DNA of 64,000 bases from Hoplostethus atlanticus. Taxonomy: Eukaryota; Chordata; Actinopteri; Trachichthyiformes; Trachichthyidae. The stretch lies in the NCBI GenBank assembly GCA_034670405.1, contig JAXDDX010000057.1, positions 372,001 through 436,000 on the forward strand. The letters run 5' to 3'. Both the position numbers and the translations under genes were made by a program. The notes under the pieces are model-generated. The model had not been told where the DNA came from. It ran no database searches and saw only the letters and a list, made by a program, of their open reading frames with translations. Positions 39,706 through 50,126 of this stretch are shown here, in pieces (within the stretch, counting starts at the first letter, position 1; every line of letters starts with the position of its first letter).

Positions 39706-39752
39706 AACAGACCCAGGGAACATCTAGGCCCTAGATGGTCCCTGGGTCTGTT
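39706..39752. repeat. 22-bp inverted repeat (hairpin), one mismatch
   Basis: Arms 39706-39727 and 39731-39752 (core AACAGACCCAGGGA...CATCTAG) pair at 21 of 22 positions around a 3-base loop. It lies 64 bp from the previous hairpin. Confidence 0.9.
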
Positions 39753-40839
39753 GATGGTGATGAGGATTGTGACGAAGCAAGAGCACTGGTCCAACAAAAT
39801 ATGAACCTAGTGAAAAAGTGTCTCGATGACAAAGACTGATTCATGTTCCCATAACCTGTTTATTGCTACAGCTCAGAAAAACAACCAAACAAATTAGGTT
39901 ACTCTTCTGTTTTCCCTCTATATTTGAGCAATAGCAGTTAAAACCGGATCATATTGTTATAGTTCCCTATGTACCACTCGGTTTATGTAATAGTAACTGT
40001 TGAAAAAGACAGCTTATAGCTACGGCAGAGGCAGAAGGACAAATAAAAAAAGACAAACATACATGACAACCTGAGGCCATTGCTCGACGCACGGACCCAC
40101 TTTTTAATTCATTCACAAGTCGACCATATTATTAGAACTGCAGCAGGATCTTATAGTCTATGATGCACTTTGGCACAACTATTGAATTCTCCTGACTAGG
40201 CTCAAAGTATCGACCAGTGCTGCAGGAGCTGCACTGAGCTGGTGCTGATGACGGGGATAACGGGGCTCCAGTGATTCCCCTACATTAGCACAAACAAGCC
40301 CAGTGTTTAGAAATGGTACATTTACTGCTGCAACCTGTATTAGAAACAAAAAGGGAGTGGATGTGGAATCAAATCCCAAAATCACCCCAACTCACTAATG
40401 CTACAAACAGCTATAGAAGAAATGCCTCTCTTTCCATTATATGGGATTAGATGAACACCAGTAGTGCAGTTTTTGCAATATCGGTTTGTTTCTTTCTGGG
40501 AGCAGCAGGTCACCTCGCTGACCAGCTAAGCCAGGTCTTAACTAAGTAACTACTCCAAACAGCATGCATTCTTCTTCCATGAACCAAATATCGTACATTT
40601 CAATGTTGTCTAGGAAGCTACAGCAGAATTCTGTTTATATTGACATCTTACCAGTGGCGGCTGGCCAATAGAGGGCGCTAGGGCGCCGCCCCACCGCTCC
40701 CCACATCCTAGACTTCATTGAATAACTTTAAAAATTACTTTGAATTATTTATTTATTTTAAATGAGCGAGGTAAATATTATATAGTTAGTGAGTAAAATG
40801 TATAATCTGCAATAAAATTTAGATTAAAATTGTTCTACG

Positions 40840-41507
40840 TTGTCTAAAGTTACTGCTAGGCCACGTATTTCCGGCCTGGGGCGCAAGAATCTTTGCCGAT
40901 ATAAATTGTACATGCGCAGTTCGCGCCTCTCAATACAAGAGATAGGAGCTTGCATTTATCTGAATGCTGCCGATTTACACACCACCAACCACTGGTTGGC
41001 AGCAGAGAGCGAGTGGCTCGAGTGGACATCTGACATAAAATGCGCCAGAATGAGACAATATACTCGGTCGTTTTCAAGGAGCTGGTTTAGTAGGAAGGCT
41101 TGGCTAACTGTATGTAGTGACACCAATGCTTTATTTTGCTTTCCCTGCACCCTTTTTCAAACGACAGGTCTCAGACCCAGCATGGATTCAGACAGGTTTG
41201 AATGATTTAAACCACATATCAGAAAAAACAAAAGCAAATGTTTGGGAAAGTAAACATAGCTGCTCAGCTTGATGAAGGCTACAGGATAGGGATCTGTAAG
41301 CATAATGAAGAGGTTGACAAAAACAGGCACATCCTGTCTAAAATAATAAACTGTGTCAAGTTCTGTGGTGCCATAGAGTCATTGAGAAAAATGTATGTAC
41401 AAAAAGTTGAATCCACAAGGTGGCAAAGTCATATGGCTTTGAGCCAGTTCACTCAGCTTTTTGATACGACGGCACTGGGTATTTCAAATGTTATTTTCTA
41501 TTAGGTC
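40840..41507 (+). pseudogene. hAT transposase remnant (TTF zinc finger and start of catalytic region)
   Basis: An open frame to 41205 encodes DLHTTNHWLAAESEW... and the zinc-finger-like part WFSRKAWLTVCSDTNALFCF with PC following, typical of the N-terminal TTF-type finger of hAT transposases. A second frame (41238-41507) contains AAQLDEGYRIGICKHNEEVD and KNRHILSKIINCVKFCGA, a stretch conserved in ZMYM-like hAT transposases. It then jumps to VESTRWQSHM, which resembles a part located far downstream in full-length proteins. This points to a large internal deletion of the catalytic core, so no active transposase can be made. Confidence 0.85.
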
Positions 41508-42349
41508 TACTGTGTTCATAATTTTCTGCCATTGTCTCAGGGTTTTGTGTTGTCAGATTTCTTTTGCACTTATCGAGGCACTTTTTGCTTACTTTAGTCT
41601 TTCACCATTACATATTGTAGTATAAAAGATAATTATTATAAAGAATTTGCACTAAATGAAGTACCTTAACTTACCTTAAGCACGTTTCATTACAACAAAT
41701 GTTGTAATTTTAAGTGTATGATGCAATGTGAATATAAACATTTTTAATCTCTTTAATTTTACTTCTGACTGAAATTTGGATTGCAGAATTGTGATTGTGA
41801 ACCCTGGAAAATTCAGCCTCTCCGACCAGACCCATGTTGTATGTATGCACTATAACTAGTCTGTTCTGTTGTCTATGTTGTCTCTTATGTTTGGAGTATG
41901 AGACTGTGTGACTCCAAGGAAGGTCAAGCATAATGGCAGCAGCCTGGGGGGCTTTGGATGGGCAGTGTGTGATCACCTTTTACAGACAAAAAGAGATTCT
42001 TAATGCTCATGGATGAGCAGTCATGGACATGGTGGTGAGTTCTACAGAAAATAAAGCAGCTAGTATTGTTAGTTTCTTATTTGTTGATATTTGCTTCCCT
42101 CATTTTCTATTAGGGATTATTTTTATCTATTAGTATTTTTATTTATTCATTAGTGACCATGTGACTGGGTGTGATGAAATGTGTGCCGAGAGCTCAGATT
42201 GGCTGTGACATAATGACGTTCTGAGAGACACAGTGGGCACCAGATGAAACTTGTGGGTCAGACTTCACTCTACCAACCTGAAAGAAACAGTGATTTCATT
42301 GTCTTAGTTAGCAAACCGTTACAATTTCATTCATTTAACAAAAGCAATT

Positions 42350-43639
42350 ATGGAGGAGAATTTCTGTCCAGGTAAGACAAATCTACTTGTATTTTTCTTT
42401 TTTAAACAGATCTACTATCCTAAAACATTCTTGCCAGCCAGTTCCTTTACTGTCTGGTTAATTGTCTCTGTGTGATAAAAGATGAAGCTAAATGTTTTAG
42501 AGCTGAAACTCTCTGTCAGCCTATGTTTTTGCTAACATGCTGACATACCTTGTCTCACTTCTTTCAGCGTGGATGGATCAAGTCATTCGCCTCAACGCCC
42601 TCAAAGGTGATGATGACGAATTCATGGCTTACATCCCAGCCAACAACCATGGGGAGAGATGATATTCTTACGCTCCAGCCTCTATCTCTGGATACGCTGT
42701 TGAGCTCAACTCTGCCCTGTCTCCATTTGCTCAGCCCACCTCAGCTGAAGACCTTTGGGAGGGACGATACGCTTATGCTCCAGCCTCTATCTCTGAATAC
42801 GCTGTTGAGCTCAACTGTGCCCTGTCCCCATTTTCTCAGCCGACCGTAGGCTCCAGATCTACCTGTGGACTTGAGAGTCTCCACTTCTGGGAACCAGTAG
42901 TCAGCTCAGAGGAAGACGTACCTCTCGTAGCTAAGGACGAGACTTCAGGAAATGCTGAACCATACAGCCATCCAGCCAAGGACGCCGAGAGTCCATCCAA
43001 CCTGCTCAGAAATGCTGAGGCTTCATTCAGCATGGCGCAAACCAGTGAGACCATAGAGCTCATTGGGAGGCTGCTGCAGCAATCCTTCATTGGTGACCTA
43101 GAAGACCACGTGTATGAATACTGCAAGAATGTACTTGGTGAAAAGTACTTCTATGCTCCTTCATCTGATGTATCTGGATTTGTGGTTGACTGCTCTTCAC
43201 CCTGTGGGCCGTATATAAACCAGCTTGATACATGGGAGCCAGTCGTCACAGCAGATTCTGACTCAATGCAGTTCCTCTCAGACTTGGAAAAAGAGGAAGA
43301 GGGCCAAGACCATGTGGTCCTCAAGGAAGACAGTCATGTTTTCTGCCAGTGATCCAATTGATGAAAGTGCCACAAGTGTCTATGAAGATGCAAATCGTGA
43401 GTGTGATGAGAAAAACAACGTCACTACTTTGCTCTGTGCTGGGCCTGACAGCAGTATCACTGCACAGGAGGAGGGAGACTTGGTCCAAGGGCTCGACCCT
43501 GCAGGACTTGACTGCTCCAACGTTGAGATCACCGCTTCAAAACCAAAGAAAGAGGAAGAATTCTGGCTGCTTCTCTTGGCTCTTCCGTCTCTTCAGGCGA
43601 AAGAAGAACAGCAAATCCTCTAATGCAACTCGTACTTGA
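42350..43639 (+). pseudogene. unrecognised two-exon gene carried inside the hAT element, decayed
   Basis: Exon 1 (42350-42371) encodes MEENFCP plus one base, followed by donor GTAAGA. The intron ends with acceptor ttctttcag at 42567, and exon 2 starts with CG, giving MEENFCPAWMDQVIRLNA in frame. Exon 2 runs to a TGA at 43637-43639 with three lesions. A TGA at 42660 corresponds to CGA in the homologous internal repeat (a CpG-type C-to-T change). Two frame changes, near 43338 and 43560, each act like one surplus T. The predicted product is acidic with three related blocks (YSYAPASIS, YAYAPASIS, YFYAPSSDV) and a basic end (GCFSWLFRLFRRKKN). A poly(A) signal AATAAA is at 43665. I do not recognise the family. 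It does not resemble transposase and, having an intron, is not a retrocopy. Confidence 0.75.
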
Positions 43640-44349
43640 ATCATTATGCTTATTGTCATGTTCAAATAAATGTATTTAAACTAAATACATTTAAACTAAA
43701 TACATTGTGGATTCTATCTGTACAAGTGTATTTGTATAAACCAAGGGATCTACTATTCTTTGTTTTAATGTCATTTTTTGTCATTTTGGAACAAAACTCA
43801 ATATTGCCTACAGAAATAGAGTCTTGTTTTGGGGCTGATCCATTGGCTACCAAAGCAGAGAAGCTTCCACTGCAGACCTTTTCAAAAACAAGGAGGCATC
43901 TGCAAGATGATGAGAATGCATTTTCATCAGCAGCCCACACCTGATTCCTTGTCATGTTACTTTACAGTTAAATGTTTTACAGCTCAGCAAATACAAATAA
44001 AGGCCTTTTCATTTATAAATACATTGATGATACCTTAGTACATGTTTGCTTGATTTTTGGTATAGCCCCCCCTGGAGAAAAATGCACCAGCCGCCATTGC
44101 ATCTTACAGAAAAGGATTGATGACATGTGTCTCACAAGCGTTTGAGGGCTTTAAATAAATGAAAACAGAACCATCTTGTTGTCTTTCTTTTAATTATTCA
44201 AACTTTTTAAAAACAGTAAAAATACATTTTAAAACTAAATGTTCAAGTGGCTAAGCACATCAAGAGTCACAACCTCAAGTCATCATCATGTTGTGTGTGC
44301 ACTCAAACCTAGAACATGGTCTTTTAGAAGTTGTACATGTTCTTTCTCT

Positions 44350-44355
44350 TTATTT
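44350..44355 (-). terminator. nsmce4a poly(A) signal
   Basis: AATAAA on the minus strand, 57 bases past the nsmce4a stop codon, implying a short 3' UTR that ends before the transposon. Confidence 0.55.
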
Positions 44356-44411
44356 TTTAATCATTAAAAAAAAAAATAAAAAAACAGACAAAAAGGGGTA
44401 TGATGCATCAC

Positions 44412-47400
44412 TCATGCTGTGTCATTTGGGGGCGTAATCAGGGGCTGTCTGATGTCCAAGGCATCTATAAGCTCCTGGGAGAGAAAGTATAACAATACAT
44501 TGTTAACAATGAATATTAGACATTTCTGTGTGAGTGTTACAGTGTTTTGTAATTGACTTTTTATAGCAGCTTATCTGAAAAATAAAGATGTTTATATTTT
44601 TTCTTAATTTGAGGAATTCATTTTCATGTGAAGAGAGAAGAAAGGAATTACCGAAAGCATAGTCATGGCAGTGAGTTGACATTTCCTTGTTACATTTCTA
44701 ATTATTGGCAAACATATATTGATAATAAAATCTACTTACTTTCAATTATTCTTTCATTCTAGGAGAGTACACTTCAAAACTAAAGTGTACTCTCCTAGAA
44801 TGAAAGAAAAATTGCAAGTACATATCAACAACAGTAGTGTAATAAACAATTAATTTGAACCTCAAAAATCACAAAACGATGCCCTCAAGAGTCAACCTGA
44901 CCAACCTACCAACCTGTACTTGCTATCATTCAGACAGTAGTCACATTGTCAAGAGCTCTCTACCGACTGGTGGCAAATTCAAATCAGCAGTCTCTTCTCA
45001 GCCAATGAAATTAGCAATTTTGGGGATAGTTTGTGTTCACACTGGACCCTCTAAGACCAGAATAACATGGATTCTGACATTGAGTGGTATTTCCCTTTAA
45101 GTAATTGATTTTAGTTTGTAAGTTTTCTGTGTTCAGACTCAGAGTTCCTCACCTTCCAGCTCTTGGGGCTAATGGAGATGATGCACTGTTTGCGGCTAGA
45201 CAATCCTCCAGCATCCACCTCCCCCTCCTCCACAGGAGCTGAAACACAGGAACACATGTTATTAAACTATTTTGGCAACATGATTTAGGTAAAGACTGCC
45301 TGTCATTCCTTGCCTAGAATAATATGTCAAAACAAATGTTATGTCCTCTTACCTATACAGGGCAGCTTGGCCTTATCCAGATACATCCTTGCCAAGCCAT
45401 CCTGCAAGACAAAAATGCATTACATGTGTGTTTATGTGTTGGTGGGCATGAAAATGATGTAAATAGGAGTTTCTGTAGTGGCACCAAACAGGAGTTTTTC
45501 AACCACGAACAACAAAACTCCACAACAGTTTCAGATACCTGACGAATCTACAGTATTGCAGTGGAGAAACTTTATTTCAGTACTTATCTGGAGCTGTTGA
45601 AGGTGACTCAAACACAGGAAACTCACCCTGATTAGAAAAGATGTGTGGAAAATGTTCTCTACTGTCCGGGAGAATGAGTTGGGGTCAATGACAAACTCGT
45701 AATAGGATATTGGTAATGTTGCTGCAATAGAAACAGTGAGAGTTAGTGATTATCAATCGTCTTCCTTGAAATATTGTTGACATCCTCATTGCTGGTTTAA
45801 ACTCACGGTCATCTTCAAAGTAGCCCTTAAGGTGTCCCAGTATTCTCTCCACCTCCTTCTCAGTCGCCTCTTGGTGGGATTCGTCCATTTTCTTCAACTG
45901 AAAGACAACATTAACAATTTGGGACAGCAACAACGTCTCGGTTTTGGACACAACTATCTTAACTCTCTGAACACATTACTCAAATTCATGACAACTCGTA
46001 CCAGTGCACTTGGATATCAATATGAGGAGCTTCTACAGAAAAATGCATAGAGGCTGGCAGGTCTGGTTACAGGCTGTGAGGTTGTACAGTCACATGCATG
46101 TAGACAACTGGAGCCATGTATGTATGATTTATCTACCTGAGTGGGCATGATCCTTTTGGCCTCCTTGCTGGGTGCCTTCCTTTGCCGCTCGACCCGTTGC
46201 TTTGGAGGAGGGGGCTCTGCATGGAACGACCCCATCCTGATGAACATAAATGCGGTAATGAAAAAGAGATTAACAGGACAACACAGCTGCACAGAGAACA
46301 CATGCAACCACCGCTAACGACCACAAATAATCAAGATAATATTAACCATGATCACCAATTTCTGCTAAATTTAAAAAATGTCTTGAGGGCTCCTTGTAGT
46401 AATTACTGTGCCTTTCCAATCAAAACCAGTTTAAGTGGGTGAATGTATTGGTGCTCTAATCATGTGCTGTCAACTTGCCCTACTTTAGACACAGTAGCAG
46501 ATGAGGAGTTGAGCCACTCACATGTAGTGGAAGGAGGACGCTGACTTGAAACAGCACTGTGCTCTTTTGGCCACTCTATGCCAGGCATCATGGGGCAGGT
46601 AGCCATTAATTGCAGCTCCATTCTGCTGTTCCTCCTCCCCATCTTCTAGTCGGTTCAGCCCCATGAAGGATAGCTGTCAAACAAACGATGACAAAATTAC
46701 TTTGAGAGGAGTACTGGCTTGATACTTGCATTGGAAACAAATGATTTGGCCGCCCTTATTGAGATAACATAGATTCACCCTATTTGCCCAAATTAAATTC
46801 TAGTATTGTACTCTGCTCACAGGAAGTGACAAATCAAATTTTAAGAGTGAAATATAAACTGTCTCCTAAACAGCGGTGAGTGATGCTCCGTCCAGAGAAA
46901 GCTGGACTGGACTGTTGTCTCTCTCATCCCTTTGGTATAAAGCATCACAGACCGGCGCGCTGTGTGCAGTTTACTGATGTCACATTATAGGATTTCTGGG
47001 TGATGAAGTTCAAATTTTTCCATTTGTAGTGCAGCTTTAATGTGACATTTAAGGAAATGTCGAACCCCTGGAGCCCTTGTTTTAATTACATGTATAACTG
47101 GGACCTTCGTTACAGGACGGTCTCCCTCACCTACTAGTAGTGTTTGTGCAACCTGTGTCTCTAAGTGATCAGCCTTCACTGCAACATTTCAACTCAGACT
47201 CACAAGATGCTCAGCAAACGCCGAGGGGTCGAAAGTGGTGCCCTCCGAGAACAGTTGGCTGGCCTTCTCCTTACCCAGGTCTGTGGCCACAACAAGGAGC
47301 TGGGCATCCAGTGCCGCCTCCCTCGCCTGACGTACTGGCAGGGAGCACATCAGCATTAGCAGCAGAACTACCAACTATCTACTAACTAACTACTAGTATC

Positions 47401-47814
47401 AGCATTACACATACCATCTTTGAACAGCTTGTTTGCCTCATCCAAAAGCTCGGTGAGTTTGTTATTGGAGGGACTCAGCATATCCTCTCTGTTCTCTGGA
47501 AAAAGACACAACGGGCGATAAGTCAGAACAGGGTTGAAAAACAAAACAAACAAAAATCAACAAATCAAAGTGATCTAACACGACACACATTGCCCTCTTT
47601 ACTCACGTTGCACTGAGTTGATCAGGTCTCTGTACTTGCTCCGTATTTCTCTCCTCCGGGCCGGGTTGTCGTCCTCCTCCATGTCAGCTGGGCCGAGGGT
47701 GCTGCCAGCGTCCTCCCGGTCAGAAGGCTCCCCTCGTTGGTCTGCTCTTTTGCGGCCAGCAGTACCATTCTGCTGGGCTGTTCCCTCATCACCTCCGCCT
47801 CTGGCTCTCTTCAT
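44412..47814 (-). CDS. nsmce4a: nsmce4a, NSE4 kleisin subunit of the SMC5/6 complex
   Basis: NSE4 is the kleisin that bridges the SMC5 and SMC6 heads and binds NSE1/NSE3; the complex acts in DNA repair and chromosome maintenance in the nucleus. The ten exons are 47814-47607, 47495-47415, 47334-47204, 46673-46522, 46236-46137, 45897-45807, 45721-45627, 45401-45353, 45238-45153 and 44474-44412, all with GT/AG and matching phase, giving 351 residues (human about 385). Conserved blocks: [78 protein letters not shown] and the C-terminal [20 protein letters not shown]. The ATG at 47814 (MKRARGGG) is the first in frame; upstream in-frame sequence has no ATG. The gene appears intact. Confidence 0.96.
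44737..44820. repeat. 38-bp inverted repeat hairpin in the last nsmce4a intron
   Basis: Arms 44737-44774 and 44783-44820 pair at 36 of 38 positions around an 8-base loop (core CTTTCATTCTAGGAGAGTAC). There are no recognisable target duplications. Confidence 0.92.
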
Positions 47815-47958
47815 CTCTGGTCTGCTGTTTTCATGTTGCGGAAGAGGAGTGAGAGGGGGGAGGGGGGCAATGTTAGTGTTAGACGCAGCAGGTTCAGTAT
47901 CAACAAAGCGTGCTTGTTGTTTGCTTGTTGTTGTTGTTGTGCTTAGTTTGGCCCCCGG

Positions 47959-48050
47959 TACGGGACCCTTTGGGACTCTTTCGTCGTATCGGTATCGGTT
48001 TGGGTGAGGCAAGGACGAAAGAGTCCCAAAGAGTCCCAAAGGATCCCGTA
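47959..48050. repeat. imperfect palindrome in the nsmce4a 5' UTR/promoter
   Basis: Left arm 47959-47985 (TACGGGACCCTTTGGGACTC...) pairs with right arm 48014-48050, which carries one extra copy of the 10-bp unit GAGTCCCAAA. It lies 145-236 bp upstream of the nsmce4a ATG. Confidence 0.85.
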
Positions 48051-50126
48051 TCAGGGCTATAGTAAGTTAAGTACCTACCTGTCGACCCCGGTTCGTGTAG
48101 AAAGATGAGAAAGAGACAACGGTAAGACTCTGGACTGGCACGCTGTTTAGTTTGCTGTGGGAAATCTTCCGCGTTTCACATCCGCGTTGCTAAAGGTTGG
48201 CCAAAGATATTTAAACAAGACAGGATTGACATTCGTTTAATCTAGTCCGCACTTGCACTAGTGGAAGCGCATTTCGTGTACAAAAAGCGACCCCCAGATA
48301 AAGTAAAAATGTATTACCATATGTTGTTACTATAACAGTTGATTATATCTGACATGGCGTGAAGAGCAACTCCCAGAAAAAAATAACTGACATTTGCTTG
48401 TATGTGTGTAACGAGTCCTAGTGCAAAGCGGCGTTGCTTCCTGTTTACATTAAGACACTTCCGATGCGCAATGTTCTGCAAAATATGCTCCGATAGCGAA
48501 ATCAAATAAGCCTGTCGAAAAGTTATAAAAGTAATAAATAAATCAGACAGCCCAGTCGACTTTCAGGCAAAAGAAGAGGCAGCCTAAACTGCGTAGCGCT
48601 GTTTTGAGCAAAGACGGAAGTAGGGATGATTTTACCCTCTCGTGTCAATATGTTCATCTCTGAGGCAGCGAGCGCGCTAATCAGTTGGCTAATGCTATTG
48701 TTAGCTGTTGTGGTTTTTCTTGAGCTAAATTAAATGTTTCGTATCTTTGGCTGTTTCTGGCTTGTCTGACGCGCCAGAAACAGGGAAGTGAAAGTCTTTT
48801 GAAGGCATTGATAATGTGGAATATAATGTGATATTTAGAGGAATAGGCTGCATAGAAAATTAAATCCAAAGGAGAAACTGTTTCACTTTGTTTCACAATG
48901 TATCAATTTGCATCCCATGATCATCCCAGTTTTGATGCTACTCTTGCATAGTCATTGACACCCTGATAGACTTTCATGTAATATGTTATCCAAGAACGAC
49001 ACTGAAAATCGATTCTGCGCCCTATAAATTTACCTACATGACACTTGATGTCTGATTTGGAAAGTCCCCATTGTAGGAATTCAGAATTTCTATATTTCTT
49101 TTTTTTATATATATATTTCATATAAAGGTGTGTAATCAGGGGTTTTTAATACTCAAATATAGATATTGTTTAAGCGGGTATTATTTGATAATATTTTGTT
49201 CCTTGACCTGTTCTATAGTCTGCTTCATATATTTGGAGACCAATTAGACTTTATAGTGTTCCGATTTCTCCACGTATTTGAAATATAAATAAATCTGTAA
49301 TAAATGTCTTCAAACTACACGGCTTTTAAAATCCTCACAGACTGAAAACGGGGAGCAACCCCAGCTCACTTTTAAGTGCAAGATGCGTGATTTGGCATTA
49401 TTTCAGTGATTTGAAATCAGTTGAAAATCCTCCCGTGAAACAAATGGTGAATAATAAAGAGTTTTATTAAGTCTCGTCCTGTGAGTGTTCAACACCAACA
49501 ACCCAGTGACAGACTTCAGCCGCTAGGTGGCGACAAAATTGAAATTTGGTCATCCCGGTTTTAACATATCACTAGGTGGCGTGCTAACAGTCAGGAATAA
49601 TCTGGCAGGATAGCGCCGCTCTTTATTTCAGTGTCGTTGTTTTTTTGTCATGGTAACCATTTTTGTCATAGTAACCATGCAGGCTACTTGGGAATAAATC
49701 TACATTTAAGAGTGCAAGTAACATGTTCATGTTCACATTTGTTTGGGTTTTTTCCCCCCCAAATGTTTTACAAACCGAAGCCAAAATTCTACTCTGTGGG
49801 ACCTGCCAACATTTTCTTATCTTTTGATTAACCATATCTTTTCTCACATTTGAAATAATTTGATTTACTTAAAAGTTTCTAGGGATGCATGAATGGGATT
49901 TTCTTTTACGACATGTTTGTGACAGTTTGTCCAGCCCAGGGCGACGCAAAGGGCATCGCTTTGATGGACTGACGTAGCTAATCCCTTCATGACGAAATGA
50001 ACCTCGCCGTGTTGCAAAGGTGAGCGGATGCGTTTCTCGCCATCTAGCATGAGTACATGAATCTGAACACAGACATCAAACGTACGCGACGAACATTTAA
50101 CGAGGCAACTGTGTGACTACTTTGCC
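48051..50126. other. intergenic region between divergent nsmce4a and ccdc177
   Basis: This should contain both promoters. No TATA box was assigned. Two CTCF-like motifs lie at 49520-49533 and 49569-49582. The remainder is AT-rich with no gene seen. Confidence 0.5.
49520..49582 (+). promoter_or_regulatory. pair of CTCF-like motifs
   Basis: CCGCTAGGTGGCGA (49520-49533) and TCACTAGGTGGCGT (49569-49582) have the same orientation with 49-bp spacing and fit the CTCF core well. They lie between two divergent genes, where insulators are common. Motif match only. Confidence 0.4.

Larger units (their letters stand above)
35528..40643. other. intergenic region upstream of tacc2
   Basis: This should hold the long-isoform promoter and 5' UTR of tacc2, but no element could be pinned down. 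Recognised contents are GT microsatellites at 37146 and 38081, a 28-bp tandem repeat near 39327 and two hairpins near 39600-39752. No convincing coding exon was seen. Confidence 0.45.
40652..44099 (+). mobile_element. hAT transposon, 3448 bp, with perfect target-site duplication
   Basis: The left end is CAGTGGCGGCTGGCC and the right end reads CAATGGCGGCTGGTG on the minus strand. The octamer CATCTTAC occurs directly outside both ends (40644-40651 and 44100-44107), so both borders are exact and the insertion is complete. hAT elements make 8-bp duplications and use CAGNG-type ends. Inside on the plus strand are remnants of an hAT transposase of the TTF-zinc-finger/ZMYM type (40840-41507) and then an unrelated two-exon gene (42350-43639). 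The transposase is too short and broken to work, so the copy is non-autonomous. It sits between tacc2 and nsmce4a, about 310 bp past the nsmce4a stop codon. Confidence 0.95.

Noticed and set aside
47815-48039. N-terminal extension of nsmce4a by 75 codons
   Set aside because: The extended frame begins at TTG, not ATG, and crosses a palindrome; the first in-frame ATG is at 47814.
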